Of a stretch of 64,000 nucleotides of DNA, positions 9,573 to 19,552 are shown piece by piece. Positions within the stretch are counted from its first letter, which is position 1. Each line of letters begins with the position of its first letter. The notes under the pieces were generated by a model. It was not told the DNA's origin, made no database searches, and worked only from the letters and a program-made list of their open reading frames with translations. The stretch lies in contig JALDRJ010000002.1 in the NCBI GenBank assembly GCA_031315865.1, forward strand, positions 2,950,001-3,014,000. Reading direction: 5' to 3'. This DNA is from Nitrospirales bacterium (GTDB lineage Bacteria > Nitrospirota > Nitrospiria > Nitrospirales > UBA8639). A program made the position numbers and the translations under genes.

Positions 9573-10214
9573 TTGTTACAAAGGGTCGGTGAGCGGAGTG
9601 TACTCCGGCCTGGGTATGAGGTTTATCGGTTGAGTGGGCATCTGACGCTTCCAGATTATATCAAGTCTGGGTTGGATATCGTATTCGTGGGGATTAACCC
9701 AGGCGTTCGGTCAGCGGTTGTGGGTCACCATTTTGCCGGTCATTCTAATCGTTTCTGGAAATTGCTGAATGACTCTCGTCTTTTGCCATGTCCTGTGACG
9801 TATGAGGATGATTGGCGTTTACCGAGTTGGGGGGTGGGTCTCACGAATATCGTATCGCGCACGACGTCCGGGAGTCGCGACCTTCTTGCCCGTGATTATT
9901 CTGAAGGCCGACAGGTGTTGAAACAGAAGATTCGTCGGTATCGCCCTGCTATTCTCGCGTTACTGGGTGTCACCCTTTATCCAATCGTGTTTCCTCAAGG
10001 CATGCGGTCTTCGCAGCGTTCCCAAAATTCTGACGCGCCACGGAGAGTCGGATTACTCCCCGAACGATTCGAGAATGCCCGTGTCGTCTTGTTGCCGAAC
10101 CCCAGTGGGCGTAATGCCCATTATTCCTACAGTGACATGTTGAAAGGGTTTGATGAGTTGTGCCGACTAAAGTCTGAGCTGCGACGAGTAAACTCGGTGG
10201 GTGGTATGGAGTAG
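9573..10214 (+). CDS. mug: mismatch-specific uracil/thymine-DNA glycosylase (MUG/TDG family)
   Basis: The GINPG motif (about residues 40-44) and the NPSGRNAHYS motif (about 174) are the two signature elements of the MUG/TDG branch of uracil-DNA glycosylases, which remove U or T from G mismatches. The 213-residue length is close to family size. No ATG is available near the N-terminus, so translation would start at TTG 9573 or at a later TTG; the start is uncertain. The serine protease gene follows 20 bp downstream on the same strand. Confidence 0.88.
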   Translation: MLQRVGERSVLRPGYEVYRLSGHLTLPDYIKSGLDIVFVGINPGVRSAVVGHHFAGHSNRFWKLLNDSRLLPCPVTYEDDWRLPSWGVGLTNIVSRTTSGSRDLLARDYSEGRQVLKQKIRRYRPAILALLGVTLYPIVFPQGMRSSQRSQNSDAPRRVGLLPERFENARVVLLPNPSGRNAHYSYSDMLKGFDELCRLKSELRRVNSVGGME

Positions 10215-10234
10215 AATTATACAAGGAGTCAAGC

Positions 10235-11248
10235 GTGAAACTTTGGTCAGCAAATGCTCTAGGCTTAGTCGTGCTCGGCAGTCTTGTCTTAAATCTCTCG
10301 TTGCCCGTGTCGGTTTCGTCGCGTTCTCTACCTGAGGCAGCAGAACAGGCCAAGATGGCTACCGTCGGGATTTTGCGACATGCGGAGGATGACGCCTATA
10401 AAAGTGTGTATTCTGAATTTGCCATTCGAGGATCTGGGGTCCATTTAGGAGATGGTTATATCCTCACGGCACGACATGTGGTCGATCGTCAGGAAGGAGG
10501 TAATACGCACCTTCCCGACACGATACGTGTGCTCAGTACCGGGTTTAGTGAATGGCAAGCCAAGCTGGTCGGGTCCGATCGATTCCTTGATCTGGCCCTC
10601 TATCGTCTGCAGGTGGCGGGGAAAAATGATGAGGTGCTATCAGTTTCTTTTGCTCCTGAAGAACCTCTGCAAGGTGACGAGGTATTCACGGTAGGATATC
10701 CACTCGGTTGGGGCCCTGCGCTGGCCTTTGGCCGATTTGGAAACCCTCGAACGTTTTTGCCAACAGGGCAGTCGCGTCTCATGCAAATAGACCTGTCAGC
10801 CTGTAGTGGAAATTCTGGGGGAGGACTTTTTGATCGGCAGGGGAATCTCGTTGGCCTTATTCATGCCATCATTCAATCGGAAGGGAAGAGTGATGAACGT
10901 CGTTGCAGTCGATTTGCCTTTGCGATTCCTGGCGCGTTGGTGCAGAAAGTAGTTGAGGCATTAAAGAACGGCCACTCTCCGGCGTTTCCTCGGCTCGGGA
11001 TTCGCATGACCGCTGTTAAAGTACAGCAGCAATGGAGGGTTGCGGTCGCCGAAGCAAAGGGGCCGTCTCGTCGAGCTGGTCTTCGAAAACATGACATCGT
11101 TTTGTCGATCGACCAAACCCCAGTGACATCAGCTGCACAATTAAAAAGTTATTTGATCGAGCATACGCAACCAGGACAAACGGTTGAGCTTCACGTTCTG
11201 CGTGGTGAGAAGGTCAAGGTCGTGAAAGTGCTGTTGGGAAAAAGCTGA
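10235..11248 (+). CDS. trypsin-like serine protease with PDZ domain (HtrA/DegP-like), periplasmic
   Basis: A GTG start preceded by AAGGAG opens a 337-residue protein. It has a signal peptide (hydrophobic 8-27), an S1-type protease domain with the triad H81 (TARHVV), D119 (FLDLAL) and S194 (GNSGG), and one PDZ domain (about 255-335). HtrA/DegP relatives degrade or chaperone misfolded envelope proteins. With a single PDZ domain it resembles the DegS-like layout, but the N-terminus looks like a cleavable signal rather than a stable anchor. It ends 3 bp before the convergent pseudouridine synthase gene. Confidence 0.88.
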   Translation: MKLWSANALGLVVLGSLVLNLSLPVSVSSRSLPEAAEQAKMATVGILRHAEDDAYKSVYSEFAIRGSGVHLGDGYILTARHVVDRQEGGNTHLPDTIRVLSTGFSEWQAKLVGSDRFLDLALYRLQVAGKNDEVLSVSFAPEEPLQGDEVFTVGYPLGWGPALAFGRFGNPRTFLPTGQSRLMQIDLSACSGNSGGGLFDRQGNLVGLIHAIIQSEGKSDERRCSRFAFAIPGALVQKVVEALKNGHSPAFPRLGIRMTAVKVQQQWRVAVAEAKGPSRRAGLRKHDIVLSIDQTPVTSAAQLKSYLIEHTQPGQTVELHVLRGEKVKVVKVLLGKS

Positions 11249-11251
11249 TCG

Positions 11252-12178
11252 TTATCGTAACGTTTGTTGTAGGTGTTGTGTGAGAGCTTGCATATCAGGT
11301 GGGCATTCAATCGTGTATTCGTGATAGTCTCCTGAGTTGGGATGCTGAAAGCCAAGACTTCGTGCATGGAGCATCATTCTTGGAATTGCCCTGTCTGCTA
11401 TCTCACCGGTTGTTCCCTTCCCATACCATCGATCCCCCAAGATCGGGAGGCCATGGGAGGCCAGGTGTACGCGCAGTTGATGGGTGCGCCCAGTACGCGG
11501 GACGAGGTTCAAGTAGGCTGCCACGTTTGCCCATCGTTTGATCATATGATATTCCGTGATAGCCGTACGAGGCCTGGTCGTGTCGGGGGAATGCCTGGTG
11601 GAGTCATGCGCATCGCGTCCAATGGCCAAGTGGATCACGCCATCATTAGAAGTCGGAACATTCCAGACCAAGGCTTGGTATTGTCGGGTGATGGAATGTT
11701 GTGCAAATTGTTTCGCGAGAGATCGGTGTGCGTCCAAATTTTTCGCGACCACCACTACTCCAGAGGTATCTTGATCTAATCGATGTACGATGCCGGGTGA
11801 GCACCCCTTTTGTGTCGTCACCTGGAAGTAGTCAAGAACGCCATTCAAAATCGTTCCTGACCACATGCCCGCTGTGGGATGCATCACCACACCCGGTGGC
11901 TTATTGATCACGAGCATCGCCTCATCTTCGTGAAGAATGTCTAGCTGGGTTACTTCTCCCTTAACCAACACAGATCCTGGTTTTGGGGTGTCCAGAGTGA
12001 TGCGATCGCCAGGTTTGACTTGAAAGCTCGGTTTCACCATGAGGTTGTTGACCCGTATCCGGCCGAGTTGAATGAGTCGTTGAAGACGTGAGCGAGAGAC
12101 TTCAGGTTCGCGATGGACTAAAAAGATGTCAAGCCGTTTACGCTGCTCTCCGCGGGTGATGACAAATTCAGTAATCAT
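11252..12178 (-). CDS. rluD: RluA-family rRNA pseudouridine synthase (RluD-like)
   Basis: An N-terminal S4 RNA-binding domain (about residues 13-60, with RLDIFL and RLIQLGRIRVN) is followed by a pseudouridine synthase domain. Its catalytic motif HRLDQDTSG carries the essential aspartate D135. The 308-residue length and domain order match RluD, which modifies helix 69 of 23S rRNA, but RluC/RluA-like specificity cannot be excluded. Confidence 0.88.
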   Translation of the reverse strand: MITEFVITRGEQRKRLDIFLVHREPEVSRSRLQRLIQLGRIRVNNLMVKPSFQVKPGDRITLDTPKPGSVLVKGEVTQLDILHEDEAMLVINKPPGVVMHPTAGMWSGTILNGVLDYFQVTTQKGCSPGIVHRLDQDTSGVVVVAKNLDAHRSLAKQFAQHSITRQYQALVWNVPTSNDGVIHLAIGRDAHDSTRHSPDTTRPRTAITEYHMIKRWANVAAYLNLVPRTGRTHQLRVHLASHGLPILGDRWYGKGTTGEIADRAIPRMMLHARSLGFQHPNSGDYHEYTIECPPDMQALTQHLQQTLR

Positions 12179-12296
12179 GTCCTTTGAGTAGGCGCGGTCA
12201 GAATGCTGCCGGTTACGAAGAACACCTCCAGCTTTGTGGAATGACAGTCGATCTATGATTCTCCTGACGACTGAGCCATCGGAGGTTTGCGCAATC

Positions 12297-12947
12297 CTAT
12301 TTGTCAGGCCCTACTGAATGCGTTGAAAAAACACTTTGCATAGAAGCCGGATTGGATTGAGAGTGAACGGGCGAAATCAGCTCAATATCAGGAAGATTGT
12401 TGGAAACTTCTTCATAAGTTTTCTGGGTTTCTAAGACCGCGACAACTTCGGGAAGAGGGGCAGGCCATATTTCTGGAAGATCACATTCGCCCTCGGATTG
12501 GATGGGGAACGCCAACTGTTCAGTCGGTGGACAAAATGTCGCCTGTATTCCATCCCTATTTCCTCGAGGATCAATTCGATACCAGCCAATGCGATCGAGA
12601 TGCACGGCGTTCAGACCGTGTAAACAATAGGGCGGTCTTTGATGACTGATCGTCAGGCGTTGGTAACACAGGCCTGCGGGAATGCCATTGGCTCTCAGAA
12701 GCGCTGCGAGTAGATGACTTTTTGCGTAACAATAGCCGGTTCGATAGCGCAGAACGTCTGAGGCTCGACAAGTCACAGGATTGAGTGAATAGTCTCCACT
12801 GTGTTGAATCTGATCTCGTACAAACTCAAAGCAAGCGTTGGCGATTTCGTGAGGATTGGCGCATCCATTTGCCAGCATGTGGGCTTGCGTCAGGATGAGA
12901 GGGTGTTGCCAATTAATGTAGTGACTGGCCGAGAGATATTGCTGCAT
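12297..12947 (-). CDS. transglutaminase-like cysteine protease-fold protein
   Basis: The motif TGYCYAKSHLLAALLRANGIPAG carries the nucleophile cysteine typical of the transglutaminase-like superfamily. A histidine (GLNAVHLD) and aspartate (YRIDPRGN) complete the Cys-His-Asp triad. The family's usual N-terminus (YL..SHYINW, then FVRDQIQHS) begins at the ATG at 12947, so I prefer it. The frame also stays open up to a TTG at 13004. No signal peptide is seen, so it is probably cytoplasmic. Bacterial members may be peptidases or amidases; the substrate is unknown. Confidence 0.78.
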   Translation of the reverse strand: MQQYLSASHYINWQHPLILTQAHMLANGCANPHEIANACFEFVRDQIQHSGDYSLNPVTCRASDVLRYRTGYCYAKSHLLAALLRANGIPAGLCYQRLTISHQRPPYCLHGLNAVHLDRIGWYRIDPRGNRDGIQATFCPPTEQLAFPIQSEGECDLPEIWPAPLPEVVAVLETQKTYEEVSNNLPDIELISPVHSQSNPASMQSVFSTHSVGPDK

Positions 12948-13059
12948 GATCACTCTTGGCAGAATGCCTATGACTGCTTCAAGCGTTTTTGAAAAGGTAT
13001 TCAACCGGTTCTAGCATGTCAATGTTTGTCCTGTAAATGTGAGGCTTTCCCTAGCAGAT

Positions 13060-16000
13060 TCATGCACGGGATGATGCGTGTGTTGGGGCGGAATCTAGGA
13101 GTTGTTGTTGCAACGCCTCGCATGCCTGTTCGCATGCTGTCCTCAATTGGCCGAGATCTTCTAAGGTAGTGTCCATCCGCTCTTCTCTTCCTGCTCGTTC
13201 GAGTTCCAGGCATATTTGGGATACGATCGTGGCGCCAACGTTTTGGGCACTTCCTTTTAAGGCATGCGCCGCCAAGGTTAAGTTTTTGGCGTTGTTTTGA
13301 GTCAGGGCGTGCTCAATAGATGTCAGATGCCTGGGGATGTCCCGTGTGAATTGATTCACCAGTTCGTCCAAAAAGGAACTATCACCATCCCCTTGGAGTG
13401 TACGGAGCGCTTGCATTGTTCGGGGGTTCAAAACTTCTTGAGATGGTGAGTCCAGATGATTGCTTGGTAGGGAGTCGGTCTGCGCGCTCTCTGGATGCTC
13501 TCCGGTTTTTATCGGGAGCCATTGTTTAAGAATAGCCGCGAGGTCTTCAAGCTTCACGGGTTTTGAGAGAAAGTCGTTCATGCCGGATTGAATACAGTTG
13601 TCTTTATCCTTTTGCATTACATTGGCGGTCATGGCAATGATGGGGATTGGGTCATTTGAATGTCCGGCATTTGACGCGCCGGTATGCGTTGTTTCCTGGT
13701 TATTCGCGATGGCGGACTCGTGGGCTCTGATTGTTCGCGTTGCTTCGTATCCATCCATTTCCGGCATCTGACAATCCATCAGGATGAGGTCGTAAGGCAC
13801 CTGCTCGATGGCCTCGATGACCTCCTTGCCGTTCGCGACGACATCGACTCGGTATCCGAGTTTTTCCAACATCCGTACCCCTACCTTTTGATTGACGATG
13901 TTATCTTCGGCTAAAAGTATGCGTGCACCGGATTGAGCGATGACTTTTCTTACCGAATGTTGAGTCAAGAGGTCTTTAGGGGAAGATGGTTTGCCTCCGG
14001 TTTCTTGGGATTCCGGTGTCAGGATCATGGCCAGACAACGAAAGAGATAAGATTCTCGAACCGGTTTGGTTAAATAGGCTTCAAAGCCCGCGGCGTGAGC
14101 CGTTTGAGCATCGCCGCGAAGTCCCCAAGAGGTGAGTAATACGAGATGAGTGTTCTGTAACCGAGGATCGGCTTTAATCTGTCTGGCTAATTCTAATCCA
14201 TCCATTTCCGGCATTTGATGGTCCAGTATGGCAATATCGACGGGTTCTCCGCGATCGACGGACTCTCTCAGGACATCAAGTGCTTGCGCACCATTTTCTG
14301 CATTTAACCCCGTCATTCCCCATGAACTGGCATAATGGTTGAGCAAAAGACGATTGGTTTCGTTGTCATCCACAAAACACGCGCGTATGCCTCGTAATGA
14401 CTCTGGAAGAGCCTGGTTCCCGACTGTTGGTGTTGAATATTCAAGGTTTAACGTAAACCAAAACCGGCTGCCTCGGCCTGGTTGACTTTCGACACCGATC
14501 TCTCCACCCATCATTTCAACCAAACGCTTGCAGATCGCGAGTCCCAACCCTGTCCCCCCGTACCGCCGGGTAGTCGAGGCATCGGCTTGACTGAATGATT
14601 GAAAGAGGCGTTGTTGATGCTCCACGGGAATCCCGATGCCGGTATCAATCACCTCAATGCGAATGGTCACAGAGTCAGATGACGATCGATCGAGGGCCGC
14701 AACCTTGATGACGACTTCCCCATGTTCCGTGAATTTAATGGCATTTCCGACGAGGTTCATCAAGACTTGTTTAATACGACCTGGATCTCCGTATAGAGAT
14801 GATGGAGTCGAGGCGTACATGAGGCCCACCAACTCGATGTTTTTTTTCGAAGCTGTAGCGGCAAGAAGTTCTAACGTTTCGTCCATTGAAGAACGAAGAT
14901 CGAAGGTAATGTTCTCCAATTCTAACTTGTCAGCTTCGATTTTTGAAAAGTCCAAAATATCATTGATGATGGTCAAAAGCGTATCCCCGGATGTTCGAAC
15001 TGTTTCGGCTAAATCCCGTTGTTCAGGATTCAGATTCGTGTCCAGGAGAAGGCCTGTCATGCCCATAATGCCATTCATGGGAGTTCGGAGCTCATGGCTC
15101 ATCATGGCCAAAAACTCTGATTTTGCATTGGCTGCCACCAGAGCTTCATCCCTGGCGATACCCAATTCGACGTTTTTTTCTTCGAGTTCGCGTTCGATGT
15201 TCTTTCGTTCTTGGATTTCATCATTCAATGATGCGTTTACGGCATGCAAATCCTTCGTCCGTTCATTGATGCGTTCCTCAAGCGTCGCATTCGAAAGAGA
15301 CAAAGCTTGCGTCGTGGCTCGGAGTCGCCATAATATCCAGCCGATATAACAAACGAGTAAGACACTCAAAAGATAGAACACCATTCGATATTGTTCGATT
15401 TGCTCGAGCACGTGGTTATGATACTGTTGATATCGGCCACTGAGTCGAGCGTGCATGGCCGTCGTCGGAATGGCGAAAATGTCCTCGACGGTCTTTCGTA
15501 GGTCCTCTCGATATTTCAAGATCAATCTCATGTGCGTCAGCAGGTTTTCTATGGAGTGGCTATTGGATGGAGAGAGTGAGGATTGGAGAGAATGTAATTC
15601 GTTAATCGATCGGGTCATGTTCGTACGATAATCAGCGGATGGTTCTTGATTGTACAAGAGCGTTTGGAGAATGGCTTGCTCCATGACATGTCTGAATTCA
15701 GGTATGTGCGGGGAGGCTAAGCTGATTCGTCGAAGTTCAATCCCGGCCAACGGGAAGTATCGCGTCGAATTTCTAAGAATGGCATGATGGGACTTAAAGA
15801 GTTCCACCAAAGATTCTTTCTCCTTGAGGAGTCGGGCATAGTCCACGAGGAGTGGACGGAAGACGGGTTCGTCGAGGGCTATGAGTGATAACGGCCCCCT
15901 GAAGAAGGTGGCCTTCAATCCGTGAAGCTGTTGAGTTGCGATGACGAGGGAGTCATAGTGGAGGAGTAATCCGTTTTCATTCTTGAGAATGTCCTGGTTC

Positions 16001-16152
16001 AGCGTGGTATCCCACCGTTTCAGTTCTTCCAGTGCCATCATCCGCTGGTGATGGGCCGTCCGATGATCTTCTTGAGTTTTGACGAAAAGGCCAGTGACCA
16101 GAGTCAGGAGCGAAAGAAAAAACAGAATATAAAGAGCCACCGATCGCGTCAC
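13060..16152 (-). CDS. hybrid sensor histidine kinase with two receiver domains and HPt (BarA-like)
   Basis: This 1,030-residue phosphorelay protein has TM1 (about 5-23), a roughly 230-residue periplasmic sensor that I cannot name, TM2 (about 257-276) and a coiled-coil linker. The HisKA phosphoacceptor is H353 ([10 protein letters not shown]), and the HATPase has an N-box near N470, DTGIGI 503-508 and GGTGLGL 532-538. Receiver 1 has D644 and K696, receiver 2 has D793 and K864, and the C-terminal HPt has H963 ([10 protein letters not shown]). All key residues are present, so it should run a complete His-Asp-His relay. Output must go to a separate response regulator not found nearby. Its ATG overlaps the stop of the di-haem peroxidase gene (4 bp), so the two are translationally coupled. 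Confidence 0.93.
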   Translation of the reverse strand: MTRSVALYILFFLSLLTLVTGLFVKTQEDHRTAHHQRMMALEELKRWDTTLNQDILKNENGLLLHYDSLVIATQQLHGLKATFFRGPLSLIALDEPVFRPLLVDYARLLKEKESLVELFKSHHAILRNSTRYFPLAGIELRRISLASPHIPEFRHVMEQAILQTLLYNQEPSADYRTNMTRSINELHSLQSSLSPSNSHSIENLLTHMRLILKYREDLRKTVEDIFAIPTTAMHARLSGRYQQYHNHVLEQIEQYRMVFYLLSVLLVCYIGWILWRLRATTQALSLSNATLEERINERTKDLHAVNASLNDEIQERKNIERELEEKNVELGIARDEALVAANAKSEFLAMMSHELRTPMNGIMGMTGLLLDTNLNPEQRDLAETVRTSGDTLLTIINDILDFSKIEADKLELENITFDLRSSMDETLELLAATASKKNIELVGLMYASTPSSLYGDPGRIKQVLMNLVGNAIKFTEHGEVVIKVAALDRSSSDSVTIRIEVIDTGIGIPVEHQQRLFQSFSQADASTTRRYGGTGLGLAICKRLVEMMGGEIGVESQPGRGSRFWFTLNLEYSTPTVGNQALPESLRGIRACFVDDNETNRLLLNHYASSWGMTGLNAENGAQALDVLRESVDRGEPVDIAILDHQMPEMDGLELARQIKADPRLQNTHLVLLTSWGLRGDAQTAHAAGFEAYLTKPVRESYLFRCLAMILTPESQETGGKPSSPKDLLTQHSVRKVIAQSGARILLAEDNIVNQKVGVRMLEKLGYRVDVVANGKEVIEAIEQVPYDLILMDCQMPEMDGYEATRTIRAHESAIANNQETTHTGASNAGHSNDPIPIIAMTANVMQKDKDNCIQSGMNDFLSKPVKLEDLAAILKQWLPIKTGEHPESAQTDSLPSNHLDSPSQEVLNPRTMQALRTLQGDGDSSFLDELVNQFTRDIPRHLTSIEHALTQNNAKNLTLAAHALKGSAQNVGATIVSQICLELERAGREERMDTTLEDLGQLRTACEQACEALQQQLLDSAPTHASSRA

Positions 16153-17237
16153 AGTTGCTTCCCCTTGTATGTGCCCGGGAGTGTGTAGAGGAAGGCCACG
16201 ATGGCATCGATTTGCTCTTGGTTCAGTGATCGCCCCAGTTGATATTGGGCCATGACCCGAACGGCTTGTTCTAATGTTGAGGCAGATCCATCATGAAAGT
16301 ACGGCGGCGTCAAGACTGCCATGCGCAAACTGGGAACCTTATAGAGTCGATTCTGATGTCTATGGGAGTCATGGGTGATTGAAGGCTCCTTAGAGTTTTT
16401 GTCCTTCTGACCGTACCGTTGCTCTTTGTAATAATCCCCGGTCACACCAAATTTTTGAAACATGTTCCCGCCAACGTTGGCGCCTTGGTGGCAAGCCGAA
16501 CAGCCGTACTCCTTAAAGAGGGCGTAGCCCTGCTTTTCCTGTTCAGTGAGAACCGAGTGATTTCCTTGTAAGTATCGATCAAATCGTGAGTTGGGAGTCA
16601 GTAGTGATCGTTCGAAGGTCGCAATGGCATGCTTGATCGTATCCCGGGAAATGCCGTCATGATACAAAGCCTCGAATATCTCGACATACATTGGGTCGGT
16701 TTTTAGTTTGTGAATGATTTCTTGCCATGTGGATCCCATTTCTTTCGAATGCTGGATCGGGCCTTCGATTTGATCTTCCAATGTATGAGCTCGTCCATCC
16801 CAAAATTGTCGGACATTGAGTCCGCTGTTATAGACGGTAGGCGTATTAATATCCCCCAAGGCTCCCCCGATGCCGATGGATCGGAACGCTTGATCTGTTC
16901 CTCCGGCTTCTAAGTTATGGCAACTGGCGCAAGCGACGGTGTTGCTGTGTGATAAGCGAGGGTCAGAGAACAATTTTTCTCCCAATGCGACTTTTCGTGA
17001 ATCCAAGGCCCAGCTTGTCGGGATTGGTTGGATCGGTTCATTCGGGATTTCTGGACTAACCGGTCGAATCAATGATGAGTGAGAAAGCGGATGGCTTGAT
17101 TCGCTCAGATCCGATTCACACGCGCTCATACTACCTATTAAGAGAGCGAATAGCCCCGCGCAGATCCGAGTTATCCAAGCAGAAGAGGGGATTGTGTTGA
17201 ATGTTTGTTTCTCAGGTAGAAGGATGAACTTGCTCAT
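16149..17237 (-). CDS. di-haem cytochrome c peroxidase (CcpA/MauG family), exported
   Basis: Two c-type haem motifs are visible, CASCH (C103, C106, H107 counting from the ATG at 17237) and CSACH (C246, C249, H250). They lie in the order and spacing of bacterial di-haem peroxidases, which reduce hydrogen peroxide in the periplasm using cytochrome electrons; MauG-like oxidases share the fold. The N-terminus has a hydrophobic segment ending GSMSAC, a possible lipobox, so the protein may be lipid-anchored. The frame stays open to a TTG at 17276, but the ATG is preferred. It is the upstream gene of a two-gene operon with the hybrid kinase. Confidence 0.9.
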   Translation of the reverse strand: MSKFILLPEKQTFNTIPSSAWITRICAGLFALLIGSMSACESDLSESSHPLSHSSLIRPVSPEIPNEPIQPIPTSWALDSRKVALGEKLFSDPRLSHSNTVACASCHNLEAGGTDQAFRSIGIGGALGDINTPTVYNSGLNVRQFWDGRAHTLEDQIEGPIQHSKEMGSTWQEIIHKLKTDPMYVEIFEALYHDGISRDTIKHAIATFERSLLTPNSRFDRYLQGNHSVLTEQEKQGYALFKEYGCSACHQGANVGGNMFQKFGVTGDYYKEQRYGQKDKNSKEPSITHDSHRHQNRLYKVPSLRMAVLTPPYFHDGSASTLEQAVRVMAQYQLGRSLNQEQIDAIVAFLYTLPGTYKGKQL

Positions 17238-17276
17238 AGGAATATGACGGGTAGTGTAGAGATTTTTGAGAAGCAA

Positions 17277-17601
17277 GCACGAAAGGTACGTAAATTTATC
17301 TCGGAATAAAAACGATAATCTTTATGTCGAGAGAATGCATAACCTGCACTATTTTGTACCATTATGGGCATCCCACCACCCAGTCAGGTTATATGAGATT
17401 TTCTTGGAAGCTTTTGTCAGAGTTTTCTGAAGCAATTGCAGGCGACTCCTGACTCATTTTCGAAAAGCCAGTCGAAAGGCCTTCTAAAACATGGAGGCAA
17501 TGTGTTGAGCGTCGTCTGTCAGATTTCTTTGAGGGGGACCTTGAGTTGTGGGAAAGCGTAAAGACTTGATAATATTTTTTAATATGATAGGAGGGTTGCA
17601 T
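17277..17601. other. divergent intergenic region
   Basis: This 325 bp AT-rich gap separates the peroxidase-kinase operon from a rightward gene and should hold both promoters. A weak candidate for the rightward gene is TTGTGG at 17546 and GATAAT at 17568, 16 bp apart. I see no convincing coding frame, tRNA or strong palindrome. Confidence 0.4.
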
Positions 17602-18057
17602 ATGCGAGTGGCGTTCTTTCTAAAGCTACGAAAAATTCTGCTTATCTTTTCCAGCATAGGCTGTGGGCTGTTACTGTCAGCTTCCCTGGTGAGCGCCGGA
17701 GGTGATTCGATCCCGTGGCAATGTACCTCGTATACCTACACCGGTCCTTCACAAGAGGCCTGTATTCAATCTCTTTCTGATCCGCAAGAGGAAAAAATTG
17801 CGAGTCTTGAAAGGAAGATCAAACGTCAACAATTCGAACTGGAAAAACTCAAAAATAGAATGCGTCGTCAATCTTCGCCTGTCATGAGACAGACACCGTA
17901 TTATCCTTCTAATGCATATGGTCCTCCGCCACTGTTGCCTCCCGGGGGACCTTGGTTCGGTGGCGGTTTTCCTCTAGGGTTTGGGGGTGGTTTTCCCCTG
18001 GGGTTGGGGGTGGGCCAATTTCCTTTCCTGCCTCCCATAGCTATCGTGATTGATTGA
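17602..18057 (+). CDS. exported coiled-coil protein with Gly/Pro-rich repeat tail
   Basis: The ATG at 17602 follows TAGGAGGG and starts a signal peptide (cleavage near LVSAGG); an in-frame ATG at 17548 has no such support. The mature protein has a short region with two cysteines (WQCTSY...EACIQ), a highly charged heptad-like helix (about residues 65-95) and a tail. The tail is rich in Pro, Gly and Phe, with a tandem GGGFPLG-type repeat visible in the DNA at about 17960-18010. No family is recognised. A surface or envelope structural role is possible. Confidence 0.6.
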   Translation: MRVAFFLKLRKILLIFSSIGCGLLLSASLVSAGGDSIPWQCTSYTYTGPSQEACIQSLSDPQEEKIASLERKIKRQQFELEKLKNRMRRQSSPVMRQTPYYPSNAYGPPPLLPPGGPWFGGGFPLGFGGGFPLGLGVGQFPFLPPIAIVID

Positions 18058-18232
18058 TCCCGCGTCACGTTCACCAGCCGTGTGTTTCTCCTGTGCTGAT
18101 TAGCAATACGTGTTTTTCTAAACAAAATTTTCCCCCACATCACCTCAAATCGTCTGAATTAATGGGATACGAAGGAGCCTGGTTCCTCTCGGCATATCCA
18201 TGTGCCAAAGACGCAATTCCTGCTTGGACAAT

Positions 18233-19546
18233 TTAAAAATTTGCGCGTTTAGAAACAGCGGGAGGTATACGATTGATCGGATCGGTGACGAATTGTTGAG
18301 TGGGGAGCAGAGGATGTTCAAGAAACACAGACGGAGGAAATTTTTGGCCTGTTTCCGTATGGCGGAGAGTTCGTTTCAAGACAAAATCAAAAAGTAGGGG
18401 GTTGTAATCGTAAATTTCGTTGAGCCACGTTCGTTCCTCCGACGAAATATAACCGGAGGATTCGAGCGTTCGGGTTTGAATTACGATGTTCACCGCTGGT
18501 AGGGGATAGTCGCTTCCGTTGATCAAGTTGGAATGGATTGAGGTTTTCTCCAGTATCGTGTTGAGATGATCTTTCCGGTTATCTTGTGTCAACGCTGAGA
18601 TATCGGCAAAGAGCAAGGTTTTGTATTGAGGGTCTTCTAACATGCCAATGGCAAGGTCAATGTAGGGTGTTCCAGGAGTGCAAATCCCTGCATCCTCCTC
18701 TTGGCATTCTCCCAGACTCGCGACATGGGCCATGATGACTTTGACTCCCATGTCCAAAGGCTTTTTCAAGAAGAGCGGGTTCCCCAAATGTTGGAAATCC
18801 TCAGCCTCAGTGGCTTTCTCATTTCCGGTATGTGAAATCAACACCATATCGTATTCACGCATGAGGCGGTAATAGGCTTCAAGTTTGTCATTCATGCTTG
18901 GGGACGCGGGATGGATGCCCATGGCATTTGGCAGCCATTTGACGAATCGGACCCCCTGTTTTGCAAAACGGCGTAGTGCATCTTCTGCGTCTTGCCGATA
19001 TGGATGGATTGAGATGATCGGGAAGAACACGTCCGGGTGTTCTTTGACTATTTTCAACATATAGTGATTAGGGGTATGAAATGTACTGAGGGTCTTTTGG
19101 GGAGTGCCATGTTCATCATGGAAATAATCGAACGCCATCAATCCGAACATTCCATGTTGGGGCATGAAGTGAATCAAGTTTTGCAGGCGACCGAGATATT
19201 GCGCATCGGCTTGAGCCGTATCGGTAATTCCAGCCGAACTCTTGTAGACTTCGAATTGAATGTAATGAACGAGCCCGCCGAATGGACTCTGCCATGCTTC
19301 ATTCACGAACGTCCCGTTCAGCTCGGTATTCATCCCGAGTAAATGGGTATGATAGTCCCGGAGCCGGGAAGAGTCGATGTCCTCAAAGGCTCGTTGAATT
19401 AAGGCTCGGGCTTGAGGGCTGATATTCTCGGAAAGCTCTTCTGGCCGGTGTTCGAATGCCCCGCCAATATAGTTGCAGGCGACAACGAGACTGCTCCAGC
19501 CGAGTATCATGAGCATGCGTATGGTGATGTGGAGAAAGGTTCGCAT
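18233..19546 (-). CDS. amidohydrolase-family lipoprotein
   Basis: The protein has a lipoprotein signal with lipobox VVAC near residues 21-24. A COG2159-like amidohydrolase TIM-barrel follows, with the metal-binding YHTHL motif (about residues 64-68), later histidines in SHTGN and MAHVAS, and the catalytic-type aspartate in GSDYP. Enzymes of this superfamily hydrolyse or decarboxylate small organic substrates using a metal ion; the substrate here is unknown. Anchoring to a membrane is unusual for the family. The upstream methyltransferase gene ends 6 bp before it on the same strand, suggesting an operon. Confidence 0.78.
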   Translation of the reverse strand: MRTFLHITIRMLMILGWSSLVVACNYIGGAFEHRPEELSENISPQARALIQRAFEDIDSSRLRDYHTHLLGMNTELNGTFVNEAWQSPFGGLVHYIQFEVYKSSAGITDTAQADAQYLGRLQNLIHFMPQHGMFGLMAFDYFHDEHGTPQKTLSTFHTPNHYMLKIVKEHPDVFFPIISIHPYRQDAEDALRRFAKQGVRFVKWLPNAMGIHPASPSMNDKLEAYYRLMREYDMVLISHTGNEKATEAEDFQHLGNPLFLKKPLDMGVKVIMAHVASLGECQEEDAGICTPGTPYIDLAIGMLEDPQYKTLLFADISALTQDNRKDHLNTILEKTSIHSNLINGSDYPLPAVNIVIQTRTLESSGYISSEERTWLNEIYDYNPLLFDFVLKRTLRHTETGQKFPPSVFLEHPLLPTQQFVTDPINRIPPAVSKRANF

Positions 19547-19552
19547 GCGAGA

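Noticed and set aside
14636-15349. 237-codon frame antisense to the hybrid kinase
   Set aside because: It is the antisense shadow of conserved kinase codons; the kinase domains are unambiguous.
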